The notes: a model not told the origin generated them from the letters alone. A DNA stretch of 64,000 nucleotides from Pseudomonas sp. TMP9 (GCF_037943105.1 NZ_CP149803.1:2460001-2524000), one strand, 5' to 3'. Shown: positions 25,106-34,990, numbered from the stretch's first letter. Translations and numbers: made by a program.

Positions 25106-25154
25106 ATGGCTTCAAGGTAGCAGGCGATGCAGAGGTATTATTGATCCAGATCAA
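25106..25154 (-). promoter_or_regulatory. ANR (FNR-type) dependent promoter of ccoM
   Basis: The palindrome TTGAT-CCAG-ATCAA at 25141-25154 is a perfect ANR/FNR box. A -10-like TACCTT (minus strand, 25119-25114) predicts a start near 25107, which puts the box centre at about -41, the class II activating position. A weaker box (CTGAC-CTAG-ATCAA, 25191-25204) lies upstream. Confidence 0.85.
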
Positions 25155-25229
25155 CCCTTGACCGCGGCGAGAACAACCAGGCGGTCAATCACTGACCTAG
25201 ATCAAGTAATCAGCCTAACGCAGAGCGTT

Positions 25230-25391
25230 TCACGGCTTTTTTGGTTTGCCTTTGGGCTTTTTCTTAGCTGGGGGCAGCGGCAGGACTTGCGCGAACGCAT
25301 CGCGCATTTCGTTGAGTTTTTTGTCGCGCAGGTCATGGATACGCTTGTCGCGCTCGGCTGCGAAATCAATCAGCTTATCGTCTTTGCTCAT
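25230..25391 (-). CDS. Small basic conserved protein coupled to alkB
   Basis: A 53-residue protein (MSKDDKLIDFAAERDKRIHD, ending in the lysine-rich PPAKKKPKGKPKKP). I know it only as a conserved hypothetical protein of pseudomonads. Its N-terminal 35 residues are charged and probably helical, and the tail is strongly basic, which suggests nucleic-acid or ribosome contact. Its ATG overlaps the alkB stop codon (ATGA), so it should be cotranslated with AlkB. Too little is known to assign a function. Confidence 0.75.
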   Translation of the reverse strand: MSKDDKLIDFAAERDKRIHDLRDKKLNEMRDAFAQVLPLPPAKKKPKGKPKKP

Positions 25392-25990
25392 GGGCTCGGC
25401 TTGATCAATCGAAAGGTCAGGTTAAGGCGGGGCGCGCAGGGCCTGCGCGTTTTCGCCACTTGGTGCTGCCAATGATGCTGAGTTGGCCCGCGCATGACCA
25501 GCAGCGAGCCGTGCTGCAGAGGCAATGAATGCTCAATGCGGTTTTGCCCCTTGCGCCGCAGATCGAAGCGCCGAGTGCCACCCAGATTAAGCGAGGCGAT
25601 CAGCGGGTTGGCGCCCAACTCCGCCTCGTCATCACTGTGCCAACCCATGGAGTCCTGGCCGTCGCGGTAATAGTTGAGCAGCGCGCCATTGAGCGACTGC
25701 CCAACTGCTGCGGCCACTTGCGCGCGAATGTGCGCCAGCAAAGGCGTCCAAGGCAGGGGTTGATGGGTCAAGCCGGAATAGCGATAGCTGGCCTCGGCGT
25801 CGCCGTACCAAGCCACTAGTCGCGGCACGGGGAGTTTGCGCCCGTAAAGGTGCACATGCGGCTGCTGCCAAGGCGTTTGTTTGAGTAATTCGCTAAGCCA
25901 GCTGTCGGCTGTCGCGGCATCCAGCCACTGCGCATGCAACCGCAAATCGGCGTTAGCTAGCGGCAATGGGCTGTCGTCAAATAGATCCAC
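25388..25990 (-). CDS. alkB: AlkB-like DNA/RNA alkylation repair dioxygenase
   Basis: A 200-residue 2-oxoglutarate/Fe(II) dioxygenase of the AlkB family that oxidatively removes methyl lesions from bases. The iron ligands appear in MGWHSDDEAEL (HxD) and the distal His in TQHHWQHQV, and the 2-oxoglutarate-binding arginines in PRLNLTFR. The PRLVAWYGD and YRYSG stretch and the NYYRDGQD motif are typical of the ALKBH2-like bacterial group. Its stop overlaps the start of the small basic gene. The remainder of an Ada-type adaptive response is not in the window. Confidence 0.92.
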   Translation of the reverse strand: MDLFDDSPLPLANADLRLHAQWLDAATADSWLSELLKQTPWQQPHVHLYGRKLPVPRLVAWYGDAEASYRYSGLTHQPLPWTPLLAHIRAQVAAAVGQSLNGALLNYYRDGQDSMGWHSDDEAELGANPLIASLNLGGTRRFDLRRKGQNRIEHSLPLQHGSLLVMRGPTQHHWQHQVAKTRRPCAPRLNLTFRLIKPSP

Positions 25991-26030
25991 GAATAGAGCT
26001 CGATCGGGCTGAAGCGTCAGTGTGCACGCC

Positions 26031-26330
26031 TCAGACTTCTACATCCACCCACAGCCCTTGCCGCGGCAACTCATCTAATACAGCTGCATCCGCCTCATCA
26101 ACATCGCCTTCGGCCAATTCCTCAGGGCTATAACCCTGCCTGCGCTGGCGCCGGCGTTGTTCTTCGCGCAGCAACTCTGCGGCTTCCTGCGGGTGCCGCT
26201 TGTCCAGGCTCACGCCACTTTCCTTAGCGCTTTCGGCAGTCGCGGTTACCGGCGGAATTTCCGGGCGTGGTTTGACCACATCATTCTGCGTGGTGATGGG
26301 AGCCAAGCTATGGGGGATCGGCGGCAGCAT
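26031..26330 (-). CDS. Conserved hypothetical protein (99 residues)
   Basis: A 99-residue hydrophilic protein with no signal peptide or membrane segment. It has a disordered N-terminal half (PRPEIPPVTATAESAKESG) and a charged helix (PQEAAELLREEQRRRQRRQG), then an acidic segment (EELAEGDVDEADAAVLDELP). Proteins of this type sit upstream of rapA in several pseudomonads, and I know no function for them. It is divergent from rapA and 40 bp upstream of alkB in the same direction. Confidence 0.65.
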   Translation of the reverse strand: MLPPIPHSLAPITTQNDVVKPRPEIPPVTATAESAKESGVSLDKRHPQEAAELLREEQRRRQRRQGYSPEELAEGDVDEADAAVLDELPRQGLWVDVEV

Positions 26331-26503
26331 GTTTAAACCCTCCTTTGGTCAGACTGTCGGCCAGGCAAGCCGCGACTTGAGCGCCGCCTCGCTACACTTT
26401 TACTTAACCTCAGCAGACAAAGTACGCGCTGCGCAGCAATGCGTCTTGGGCCTGAGTGCAGGGTTCCGTTACAATTGTCGGCTTTTTCACACGGGAGACA
26501 CGC

Positions 26504-29347
26504 ATGGCGCAGTATGAACCGGGGCAACGCTGGATCAGTGACAGCGAAGCGGAGCTGGGGTTGGGCACCGTTCTGATGCAAGACGCCCGCATGCTCACCG
26601 TGCTCTACCCGGCCACCGGTGAAACCCGCCAGTACGCCACCCGCAACGCGCCCTTGACCCGCGTACGCTTCTCGCCGGGCGATGAAATCACCCATTTCGA
26701 TGGCTGGAAACTGACCGTGCAGGAAGTCGACGATGTCGACGGCCTACTGGTCTATCACGGCCTTAATGCGCAGCATGAAAGCGTCACCCTGCCAGAAACC
26801 CAGCTGTCGAACTTTATCCAGTTCCGCCTGGCCAGCGATCGCCTGTTTGCCGGGCAGATCGATCCACTGCCTTGGTTTGCCCTGCGCTATCACACCCTTG
26901 ATTACACCAGCCGCCAGTTACAGTCCAACCTCTGGGGCTTGGGTGGTGTGCGGGCACAACCGATTGCGCACCAGTTGCACATTGCCCGTGAAGTCGCTGA
27001 TCGCATTGCGCCGCGGGTATTGTTGGCCGACGAAGTGGGCTTGGGTAAAACCATCGAAGCAGGTCTGGTCATCCACCGCCAACTGCTCTGCGGGCGCGCC
27101 AACCGCGTATTGATCCTGGTGCCCGAGAACCTGCAGCACCAGTGGCTAGTCGAGATGCGCCGGCGCTTTAATTTGGATGTCGCCCTGTTCGACGCCGAGC
27201 GCTTTATCGAAAGCGACGCCAGCAACCCCTTCGAAGATTGCCAGTTGGCGCTGGTCGCTCTGGAATGGCTGTGCGAAGACGAAAGCGCCCAAGATGCGCT
27301 ATTTGCCGCTGGCTGGGATCTTTTGGTCGTCGATGAAGCGCACCACTTGGTCTGGCATCCGGAGCGTGCCAGCGCCGAGTACGCGCTGGTTGAACAGCTG
27401 GCTGAGATCATCCCCGGCGTGCTGCTGCTAACTGCCACCCCGGAACAACTGGGCCAAGACAGTCACTTTGCGCGCTTGCGCCTGCTCGACCCGAACCGCT
27501 TCCATGACCTGGCCGCCTTCCGCGCCGAAAGCGCCCACTACAAGCCAATAGCCGAAGCCGTTCAGGAGTTGCTGGATAAAGGCCGCCTGTCTGACGCGGC
27601 GCATCAAACCATTCATGACTTCCTCGGTGAAGGCGGCGAAGAGCTGCTTAGCGCAGTGAATTCAGGCGACAGCGAAGCTTCCGCGCGCTTGGTCCGTGAG
27701 CTGCTTGATCGCCACGGCACCGGCCGCTTACTGTTTCGTAACACCCGCGCCGCCGTGCAAGGCTTCCCCGACCGCGAACTGTACCCTTACCCGCTGGCCA
27801 GCCCCGACGAATACATGGAGCTGCCGATTGGTGAACACGCTGACCTGTACCCGGAGGTCAGCTACCAAGCGCAGCCAGAGGTTGATGAAGAGCTGCGCTG
27901 GTGGACGTTCGATCCGCGCGTTGAGTGGCTGTTCGACACCCTGAAGATGCTGAAGAAATTCAAGGTCTTGGTGATCTGTGCCCACGCCGAAACCGCCATG
28001 GACCTCGAAGACGCCCTGCGCAAGCGCAAAGGCATCCCGGCCACGGTGTTCCACGAAGGCATGAGCATCCTTGAGCGCGACCGCGCCGCCGCCTACTTTG
28101 CTGATGAAGAGTTTGGCGCCCAAGTGCTGATCTGCTCGGAAATCGGTTCGGAAGGCCGCAACTTCCAATTTGCGCACCACCTAGTACTGTTCGACCTGCC
28201 AGCGCACCCAGACTTGCTCGAACAGCGTATCGGCCGCCTCGACCGTATCGGTCAGAAGCACCGTATCCAACTGCATGTGCCGTACCTGGAAAACAGCCCG
28301 CAGGAGCGCCTGTTCCAGTGGTATCACCACGCGCTGAACGCCTTCCTCGCCACCTGCCCGACTGGCAACGCCTTGCAACACCAGTTCGGCGCTCGCCTGC
28401 TGCCATTGCTGGAAAGCGGCGATGATGCTGAATGGCAAACGCTGGTTGACCAAGCCAAAGTGCAACGCCTGCGCTTAGAAGATGAGTTGCATGCCGGCCG
28501 CGATCGCTTACTGGAACTCAACTCCGGCGGTGCAGGCGAAGGTGAAGCGTTGGTCGAGGCCATTTTTGAGCAGGATGATCAGTTCGCGCTGCCGATCTAC
28601 ATGGAGCAGCTGTTTGACGCCTTTGGCATCGACAGCGAAGACCATTCCGATAACGCCTTGATCCTGCGCCCTGGCGAAAAAATGCTGGATGCCAGCTTCC
28701 CGCTTGGCGATGACGAAGGCGTGACCATCACCTACGACCGCGACATGGCCCTGGCCCGCGAAGATATGCAGTTTCTGACCTGGGAACACCCCATGGTGCA
28801 GGGCGGCATGGACCTGGTGCGCTCCGGCTCGATGGGTAACACCGGTGTTGCACTGATCAAGAATAAAGCCCTGAAAGCCGGCACCGTGCTGCTGGAAATG
28901 CTTTATGTCAGTGAGGTGGTGGCCCCGCGCGCGCTGCAACTGGGCCGTTACCTACCGCCGATCGCTCTGCGCTGCCTGCTCGATGCTAACGGCAACAACC
29001 TGGCTGGCAAAGTCTCTTTCGAGAAGCTAAACGAACAGCTGGAAGCTGTGCCGCGAGCCAGCGCCAACAAGTTTGTGCAGGCCCAGCGTGACAGCCTTAA
29101 CCCGCTGATTAATGCGGGTGAAGGCATGGTAGCGCCTCGTCACAACGAGCGCGTCGATGAAGCCAAGCGCCGCCTAGCGGCCGAAACTGACGAGGAGCTG
29201 GCGCGCTTGATCGCGTTGCAAGCCGTTAACCCTAGCGTGCGTGACAGCGAACTCAACGCCCTGCGTCAGTTACGCGAGCAAGGCATGGCCATGCTCGACA
29301 AAGCAGCGCTGCGGCTTGAAGCCATCCGCGTATTGGTTGCCGGCTAA
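26504..29347 (+). CDS. rapA: RNA polymerase-associated helicase-like ATPase RapA (HepA)
   Basis: A 947-residue Swi2/Snf2 ATPase that binds RNA polymerase and helps recycle it after transcription. The N-terminal tandem Tudor-like domain (residues 1-110) is followed by helicase motif I ([19 protein letters not shown]), the motif II box [12 protein letters not shown], motif [14 protein letters not shown], the C-terminal helicase lobe ([45 protein letters not shown]) and the RapA-specific C-terminal region. The ATG at 26504 ([10 protein letters not shown]) matches the family start and has CGGGAG upstream. It is followed by a strong convergent terminator. Confidence 0.97.
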   Translation: MAQYEPGQRWISDSEAELGLGTVLMQDARMLTVLYPATGETRQYATRNAPLTRVRFSPGDEITHFDGWKLTVQEVDDVDGLLVYHGLNAQHESVTLPETQLSNFIQFRLASDRLFAGQIDPLPWFALRYHTLDYTSRQLQSNLWGLGGVRAQPIAHQLHIAREVADRIAPRVLLADEVGLGKTIEAGLVIHRQLLCGRANRVLILVPENLQHQWLVEMRRRFNLDVALFDAERFIESDASNPFEDCQLALVALEWLCEDESAQDALFAAGWDLLVVDEAHHLVWHPERASAEYALVEQLAEIIPGVLLLTATPEQLGQDSHFARLRLLDPNRFHDLAAFRAESAHYKPIAEAVQELLDKGRLSDAAHQTIHDFLGEGGEELLSAVNSGDSEASARLVRELLDRHGTGRLLFRNTRAAVQGFPDRELYPYPLASPDEYMELPIGEHADLYPEVSYQAQPEVDEELRWWTFDPRVEWLFDTLKMLKKFKVLVICAHAETAMDLEDALRKRKGIPATVFHEGMSILERDRAAAYFADEEFGAQVLICSEIGSEGRNFQFAHHLVLFDLPAHPDLLEQRIGRLDRIGQKHRIQLHVPYLENSPQERLFQWYHHALNAFLATCPTGNALQHQFGARLLPLLESGDDAEWQTLVDQAKVQRLRLEDELHAGRDRLLELNSGGAGEGEALVEAIFEQDDQFALPIYMEQLFDAFGIDSEDHSDNALILRPGEKMLDASFPLGDDEGVTITYDRDMALAREDMQFLTWEHPMVQGGMDLVRSGSMGNTGVALIKNKALKAGTVLLEMLYVSEVVAPRALQLGRYLPPIALRCLLDANGNNLAGKVSFEKLNEQLEAVPRASANKFVQAQRDSLNPLINAGEGMVAPRHNERVDEAKRRLAAETDEELARLIALQAVNPSVRDSELNALRQLREQGMAMLDKAALRLEAIRVLVAG

Positions 29348-29361
29348 CGTTTAGGTTTGCC

Positions 29362-29405
29362 CCGCACAGCAAGAGGCCCGCAATCGCGGGCCTCTTGCTG
29401 TGCGG
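29362..29405. terminator. Bidirectional terminator between rapA and the MFS gene
   Basis: A perfect 20-bp inverted repeat (arms 29362-29381 and 29386-29405, loop AATC) lies between the convergent stop codons. There is no clear T-run, but the stem is symmetric and could act in both directions. Confidence 0.75.
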
Positions 29406-29415
29406 CTGTAAATCC

Positions 29416-30753
29416 TCAATCCGCTGCAACGTCATTCATGCCCCGTTGCATCTTCGCGGCATCGTCAACAAAGCAACGCGAGGCCTGCAACAGCGCCAGC
29501 ATGGTCAGTAATAACGCCACAGGGATCAAATACATGGCGTTATGTAAACCGACGGCCTTAAAGGCTTCGTTCATTTCAGTGGCGCCTGCCGCGAGCATGG
29601 CTGCATTGGAGTAATGATCCGATAGCATGCCGACGGCTAATGGGCCAAACCCACCACCCAGCAGGTATAGGCCAGCAAAGAACAGCGCCATGGCCGTGGC
29701 GCGCAGGCGCGGCTCGATCACATCCTGAATGGCCGTATAGACGCAGGTGTAGAAATTGTAGGAAAACAGCCAACCGATGCTGAACAACGCCACAAACACA
29801 GCCACTTCAACCCGCCCAGCCAGCAAGGCATAACCGGTGGCTAGCGAGGCAATCAACATACTCACGGCCGCGAAAACCAGGCGACCGGTCTGCCAGCGCT
29901 GATGGATTTTATCTGCCAACCAGCCGCCGAGGGTCAAGCCGACCAAACCCGTCAACCCGACAATCACACCCGTGGCCATCGCGGCCTGCTCCAGCGGCAA
30001 GAGAAAATAGCGCTGCAGCATCGGCACCATGAAGGAGTTGCAGGCATAAGTGGCGAAGTTAAAGGCCAACCCAGCCATCACCAACCACCAGAATGTGCGG
30101 ATCGCCAGCACTTTTCGCAGAGGCTTTTCCACCTTGCTGGTGCGCGATTTCACCTGCTCTGCGGCGCCGCGCTGAGGTTCCTTGATGAAAAACATAAACA
30201 CTGCCAAGAGCAGCCCAGGAACTGCCGCGATAAAAAACGGCGCGCGCCAACTGTCGAACGCCTCAACCATCGCCCCAATGGTGAAGAACGCCAGCAACAG
30301 GCCAAGAGGCAGCCCGAGCATAAAGATGCCCATGGCACGAGCACGTTTATGTGCGGGGAACAGGTCGCCGATCAGCGAGTTGGCCGCCGGCGCATAGCTG
30401 GCTTCACCGATGCCAACACCCATGCGAATCAGCAGAAAGCTCCAAAAATTCCAAGCAAAACCGTTAAGAGCCGTCAGACCACTCCAGGCAGCCAAGCCCC
30501 AGCCCATAATCTTGCGCCGCGAGCCAGTGTCGGCCATACGCCCCAGCGGAACCCCAGCAATGGCGTAAACGATGGTGAATGCGGTGCCAATCATGCCCAA
30601 CTGCAGGTCGCTGAGGTCCCACTCCATCCGGATGGGTTCAATAATGATCGCGGGAATGGTGCGGTCAAAGAAGTTGAACAGGTTGGCGAGAAAAAGCAGA
30701 AACAGAATGCGCCAGGCATTCGTGGCTTGGAGGGACTGCTGCATGGAATCCAT
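29416..30753 (-). CDS. MFS transporter of the spinster-like group
   Basis: A 445-residue major facilitator with 12 predicted helices. The loop 2-3 motif (GRMADTGSRRKIMGWG), FDRTIPAIII in helix 1 and GIGEASYAPAANSLIGDLFP in helix 5 are characteristic of the spinster-type bacterial group near organic acid transporters. The substrate cannot be deduced. There is no adjacent pathway gene in the same direction. An alternative start at 30744 (MQQSLQ) fits the upstream GAG-rich stretch about as well. It converges with rapA at a 20-bp hairpin. Confidence 0.85.
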   Translation of the reverse strand: MDSMQQSLQATNAWRILFLLFLANLFNFFDRTIPAIIIEPIRMEWDLSDLQLGMIGTAFTIVYAIAGVPLGRMADTGSRRKIMGWGLAAWSGLTALNGFAWNFWSFLLIRMGVGIGEASYAPAANSLIGDLFPAHKRARAMGIFMLGLPLGLLLAFFTIGAMVEAFDSWRAPFFIAAVPGLLLAVFMFFIKEPQRGAAEQVKSRTSKVEKPLRKVLAIRTFWWLVMAGLAFNFATYACNSFMVPMLQRYFLLPLEQAAMATGVIVGLTGLVGLTLGGWLADKIHQRWQTGRLVFAAVSMLIASLATGYALLAGRVEVAVFVALFSIGWLFSYNFYTCVYTAIQDVIEPRLRATAMALFFAGLYLLGGGFGPLAVGMLSDHYSNAAMLAAGATEMNEAFKAVGLHNAMYLIPVALLLTMLALLQASRCFVDDAAKMQRGMNDVAAD

Positions 30754-31054
30754 CTCTAATTGTTGTTATCGGAGCACATCAGCACTGCTTGGCCGTCAGC
30801 CAAGGTCCTGAGTGCTAGAGCAATCTAGGGGCTTGCCGCTGGGCTGTCTGTGACTATTTGCGCTGTGTATGCAGGCTAATGAGTTCGCACGCAACTGCTC
30901 AGACCGCCATTGACCCTACTAAAGCACTGGTATCACCTGAGTAAAACTATGCAAAACCGCGAGATTTTCTATTTTTCATGCTACAAACGAGCCTGTTGAA
31001 CGCAAATATGGCCATTTGCCAAGCCGACCTCGTTAGCCGCCGGACTGCCTCTAT
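30754..31054. other. Intergenic region between the MFS and tubulin-like genes
   Basis: Divergent 301-base region that must carry the promoters of both genes. It holds a short dyad (CTTGGC...GCCAAG near 30788-30805). I see no gene, no repeat and no recognisable operator in it. Confidence 0.5.
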
Positions 31055-33241
31055 ATGAAAACAAAAAAAGACGCTGCAACCTCCTCCGCGACTGAAGCCA
31101 CCATGGCTGATTTAGCCGACAACCTGTTAACACCGGCGCCGCTATCAGCCCCAGTGCAAGTTGACGGCAACGGCGAGCGCTACATGTATTTCACCGAGCG
31201 CGACATTGATCGCATCCTCGATAACCTCGACGGCCTGCGCAGCTTGGTGTTTCCTCCAGCGCCGCAAGATGACGACAGCGAACGCCGGGTTCAGCACTTC
31301 CCCTCTGTTTGCTTGATTGGCCTTGGCCGCTGCGGCTCGAACATCGCGCTTGATGTCGCCTCACTGGTGTACAACGCCCGGCAGTTCTACTTAAGCGAAT
31401 TTAATAACGAAGAAAAATCCGTTACCGAACAAGATTTTCGCCCGACCCGCTGGATCCGCAGCAACCTGCTTCGCGCACCGAACAAGAGTAGCAAGCCGGT
31501 TTTTTTGATCGAGCCGCTGGTGATGCTCGGCGACCTGGACAAAGACATCGAGGGGCGCATCCGCTTCTCACGCAAGGGAGAAACCAGCGGTTTCCTCAGC
31601 GACTACAGCAAGATGAAGATCATGGACCTTTCCGAGGTGCATGCCGGTGGTGCAGGTAACGCGCCGATCCTCGGTCAGTATTTAGCCAAGATCATCCTCA
31701 ACAAAGACACCCAGCGTTTTACCAACGAAGATTGGAAGTTCATCCACAGCTACCTGATCGACTCCTGCGGCATCAAGGCCAACCAGTCGCGGTTGTACTT
31801 CTACATATTCAGTGCTGGCGGCGGCACGGGCTCGGGCATGGCCTCAGAATTTGGCCTGGCCCAGCAATTCGCCTACATGAGCAAAACCTTCGACACTAAA
31901 AATTTCGATGACAGCCCGGAGAACCGCGACCACAGCTTTGTCTTCGAGCCCATTTTCACCAGCGGCATCTGCATCCTGCCAAACATCTCCGGGCAGCGCA
32001 GTGAGATGTCTGAAGCGCTGCACATCAACGCTGGTCGCCTGCTGTGTAAGTACCTCGCTGAGGAGTGGGATTTCTCTTACAACTTCGACAATGAAGAGAA
32101 CAGCGAAGCCAGTGTGATGCGCCGCATTCGCCCGTGGAACGCGATGATGCTGATCTCCAACGACATCATGCGTTACGCCGAAGAAAGCGATGACGGTAAC
32201 ATCCAGAACATCGACGTGAACGCCATGGAGCGTCACGCTAACCAGTACATCTCCCAGCAGATTTTCAACATCCTCACCGCGCAAGCGGTAACCACCGACT
32301 ACGACCAAAACTATTTCCGCCGCGCCGGCATCGACATCGGCGAGACCATTCGCCTCGATGCCAACGACCTGTTTATGAGCTTGGCCGGGCCGGTGGCCAT
32401 TGCCTATGCCGAATCGGTGGTGCCGGAACAAAGCGCTGCAGCGCTGGATAAATTCCGTGTGCTGGAAAAAGAGCCGTCACGGCTGAACATTGACGACCTG
32501 TTCTTCCGTTCCATCGACCTGCCACACTTCAACAAAGTCACCCAGGCCATCGAAGGCATCAGCCTGTTGCCGATCGAGTCTAAGCGCTACCGCGAAGCGC
32601 TGGATGAGTACAAGAAGTCCAATTACGACGCCGCCAAACTGAGTGACCTGCACTTCTTCAAGAACTGCTCCTCAGTGGTGTCGATTGTCTCGCTGCCGAA
32701 AGATTACAAGCTGTCCTACATGGACCTAAACCGGCTCAAGACACACCTCAACAGCATGTTCCCCAACACCACCCTGAAGCGTTATGCGCTGGTTATCGGT
32801 GCTTCGGCCAATTTGTCACTGACCACCTTGATCGCTAAAAGCCCATGCCTGTCGGATGACTTTTTGACCTTGATTGTGGCCTTCATCAAGCGCTGCTTTG
32901 CCCGCGACCCGCACCGTTTTGATGAAAGCTTGGACAACGCCATTCTCGACTTCATCACCAGCGATGAATTTGACGAAGCGCGGGTGGACGCCATGCTTAA
33001 CGAATACGAGAACCCGGCGAAAATCCTCGACACCAACTGGTACGCGATCAAGCCGATGTACGAGAAGAAGTACCGCGAGCTGATCCACGATCAAGACAAA
33101 TTCGTCTCGATTAACGACATCCGTTTGTCACGCGACAGTGTCAAGAAAGCCATCAAGTACCTGCGCGAGATTTATCGCCACCGTATCGGCAAGACTCGGG
33201 TCATCTCGCTTAACAAATACGCCGACGACACGCCTGAATAA
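31055..33241 (+). CDS. Large tubulin/FtsZ-superfamily GTPase-like protein
   Basis: A 728-residue protein with two tubulin/FtsZ landmarks: a glycine-rich N-terminal motif GLGRCGSNIALDVA (residues 89-102) and the signature loop SAGGGTGSG at 253-261, where FtsZ has GGGTGTG. About 80 mostly disordered residues precede the first motif, and a C-terminal extension of some 350 residues has no similarity I recognise. It is not cell-division FtsZ. Chromosomal tubulin-like proteins of unknown role exist in pseudomonads, and GTP-dependent polymerisation is possible but unproven. It stands alone, divergent from the MFS gene. The start at 31055 has a weak ribosome-binding site, and 31103 is an alternative. 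Confidence 0.7.
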   Translation: MKTKKDAATSSATEATMADLADNLLTPAPLSAPVQVDGNGERYMYFTERDIDRILDNLDGLRSLVFPPAPQDDDSERRVQHFPSVCLIGLGRCGSNIALDVASLVYNARQFYLSEFNNEEKSVTEQDFRPTRWIRSNLLRAPNKSSKPVFLIEPLVMLGDLDKDIEGRIRFSRKGETSGFLSDYSKMKIMDLSEVHAGGAGNAPILGQYLAKIILNKDTQRFTNEDWKFIHSYLIDSCGIKANQSRLYFYIFSAGGGTGSGMASEFGLAQQFAYMSKTFDTKNFDDSPENRDHSFVFEPIFTSGICILPNISGQRSEMSEALHINAGRLLCKYLAEEWDFSYNFDNEENSEASVMRRIRPWNAMMLISNDIMRYAEESDDGNIQNIDVNAMERHANQYISQQIFNILTAQAVTTDYDQNYFRRAGIDIGETIRLDANDLFMSLAGPVAIAYAESVVPEQSAAALDKFRVLEKEPSRLNIDDLFFRSIDLPHFNKVTQAIEGISLLPIESKRYREALDEYKKSNYDAAKLSDLHFFKNCSSVVSIVSLPKDYKLSYMDLNRLKTHLNSMFPNTTLKRYALVIGASANLSLTTLIAKSPCLSDDFLTLIVAFIKRCFARDPHRFDESLDNAILDFITSDEFDEARVDAMLNEYENPAKILDTNWYAIKPMYEKKYRELIHDQDKFVSINDIRLSRDSVKKAIKYLREIYRHRIGKTRVISLNKYADDTPE

Positions 33242-33293
33242 CACCAACCAGCCTGTTGCTCGACGCTAACGCGGCGGGCGGTAGGCTGATTTT

Positions 33294-34088
33294 TCAGCTG
33301 CGCGCCCACCACATCCGCCATTCGCTCAACCAGCCAAGGCCGGCTACCGTGCCCGCCTCGCCGGGTCGATACTCGGCCGCCAGCCAACCTCTGTAACCGC
33401 TGGCATGCAGGGCCTTGAGTAATGGTGCGAACTGTAACTCGCCCGTGCCCGGCGCACCGCGGCCTGGGTTATCGGCAAACTGCACATGGCCGATGCGCCC
33501 TGCCAGCAATGCCATACCGGCCTGCACATCCAAACCCTGACGCGCCATATGATAGAGGTCGTATTGCGCGGCCAAATTGGGGTGGCCGACTGCCGAGAGC
33601 AGCGCATCCAGTTGAGCTGGGGTGTTGATCAAAAAGCCCGGCATGTCGATGGGGTTGATCGCCTCCACCAGCACGCCAATACCTAATAACTGAAAGGCCT
33701 CAGCAGTTTTGCGCAGATTGCTGATCAAGCAGGCCTGGGCTTGTTCAGGCTCAAGCCCCGGTGCCAACCGCCCCGCCAACACGTTGACGCGAGCCGGACG
33801 CACCATAGCGGCATAGCTCAGCGCTTCTTGCAGCGCCGCATCAAACTCAGCCTGCCGCGCGGGTACGGCGGCTAAACCCGCGCCACCCCGGAGCAGATCA
33901 CCGGCGGGCAGATTAATCAGCACCAGCGGCATGCCGGCAGCCTCTAGCGCTTCCTTAAAACGAATGGCGGCGAGCTCATAGGGGAACTGAATTTCTACGC
34001 CGTCGAAACCCGCAGCGGCCGCCGCAACCACGCGCTCAACAAGCGGCACTTCGGTAAACAGCAGCGACAGATTGGCGGCGACTTTCAT
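33294..34088 (-). CDS. hyi: Hydroxypyruvate / 2-oxotetronate isomerase
   Basis: A 264-residue TIM-barrel isomerase of the AP endonuclease 2-like family. The N terminus MKVAANLSLLFTEVPLVERV and the GFDGVEIQFPYE, LVEAINPIDMPGFLI, QYDLYHMARQG, GHVQFADNPGRGAPGTGEL and WLAAEYRP motifs are those of hydroxypyruvate isomerases, with the metal ligands Glu, Asp, His and Glu along these strands. It overlaps the upstream dehydrogenase gene by 4 bp. That pair is typical of the tetronate degradation gene sets (OtnI with LtnD), where it converts 2-oxotetronate to 3-oxotetronate; glyoxylate metabolism is the alternative. Confidence 0.88.
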   Translation of the reverse strand: MKVAANLSLLFTEVPLVERVVAAAAAGFDGVEIQFPYELAAIRFKEALEAAGMPLVLINLPAGDLLRGGAGLAAVPARQAEFDAALQEALSYAAMVRPARVNVLAGRLAPGLEPEQAQACLISNLRKTAEAFQLLGIGVLVEAINPIDMPGFLINTPAQLDALLSAVGHPNLAAQYDLYHMARQGLDVQAGMALLAGRIGHVQFADNPGRGAPGTGELQFAPLLKALHASGYRGWLAAEYRPGEAGTVAGLGWLSEWRMWWARS

Positions 34089-34990
34089 GGCGGTGACTCC
34101 TGATGCTGTGGCCCCCGGTAAAGATGCACCAAGGTGGCTGGGTCGCGCTCTAGGTTGCCTTGGCTGGCGTGCTGGCGCAGCAACTGCGCCGCCAACCCGC
34201 TTAGCGGTGTGGCTGAGCCCATTTGCTGGGAGAGGCTCACCGCCGTATCCAAATCTTTAAGCAAGGTGCGCACATGCCATTTGACCGGCTCAAACTGGTT
34301 TGCCGCCATTTGCGGGGCCAAAATCTGCAGCGGTTTGGAATCGGCAAAGCCGCCAGCCAACGCTTGCGCAAGCAAGCTGGCCTCCACACCGGCTTGTTCC
34401 GCCAAGGCCACTACTTCGGCGATCACTAGGGCGTTACACGCCACAATCATCTGGTTGCACACCTTGGTTACCTGCCCCGCGCCTACATCGCCCATATGCG
34501 TTAGACGCTGACCTAGATGCGCAAGTATTGGCCTTATCCGCTCAATGTCCTCAACGCGGCCGCCAGCCATAATCACCAATGTGCCGTCGGCAGCTCCGAG
34601 GGTGCCGCCGGACACCGGCGCATCGACCCAATGCATGCCGCAGCGTGCATGCAGTTCGGCAGCCATGGTGCGGGTGGCCGCGGGTTCTAAGCTGGAAAAA
34701 TCCACCAGCAACTGCCCTGGCTTGGCCGTTTCAACAATACCGCCTGGGCCCAACACCACCTCACGCACCACCTCGGTATTGGCCAAGCACAGCATGACGA
34801 TATCCGCCTGCCCACACAGCTGCGCCGGGCTCGCCACCGCGTACGCGCCCAACGCCTGTAAGGGTGTGCATTTGGCGCTGGAGCGGTTCCAGACCGTCAG
34901 CGCAAACCCGGCCGCCAGCAACCGCTGGGTCATGGGCAGCCCCATCAGGCCGATACCGGCAAAGGCCAGAGCGGGCAGTGTGGTGGGCAT
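34085..34990 (-). CDS. NAD-dependent 3-hydroxyacid dehydrogenase (LtnD/tartronate semialdehyde reductase type)
   Basis: A 301-residue beta-hydroxyacid dehydrogenase. The Rossmann motif FAGIGLMGLPMTQRLLAAGF, the substrate-binding DAPVSGGTLGAADGTL and the catalytic-lysine motif GAGQVTKVCNQM are all present. Members reduce tartronate semialdehyde or oxidise L-threonate. The pairing with the hydroxypyruvate isomerase is compatible with glyoxylate or tetronate use; the gcl or otnK/otnC partners are not in the window, so the substrate stays open. The ATG at 34990 has CGGAG nine bases before it. Confidence 0.85.
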   Translation of the reverse strand: MPTTLPALAFAGIGLMGLPMTQRLLAAGFALTVWNRSSAKCTPLQALGAYAVASPAQLCGQADIVMLCLANTEVVREVVLGPGGIVETAKPGQLLVDFSSLEPAATRTMAAELHARCGMHWVDAPVSGGTLGAADGTLVIMAGGRVEDIERIRPILAHLGQRLTHMGDVGAGQVTKVCNQMIVACNALVIAEVVALAEQAGVEASLLAQALAGGFADSKPLQILAPQMAANQFEPVKWHVRTLLKDLDTAVSLSQQMGSATPLSGLAAQLLRQHASQGNLERDPATLVHLYRGPQHQESPP

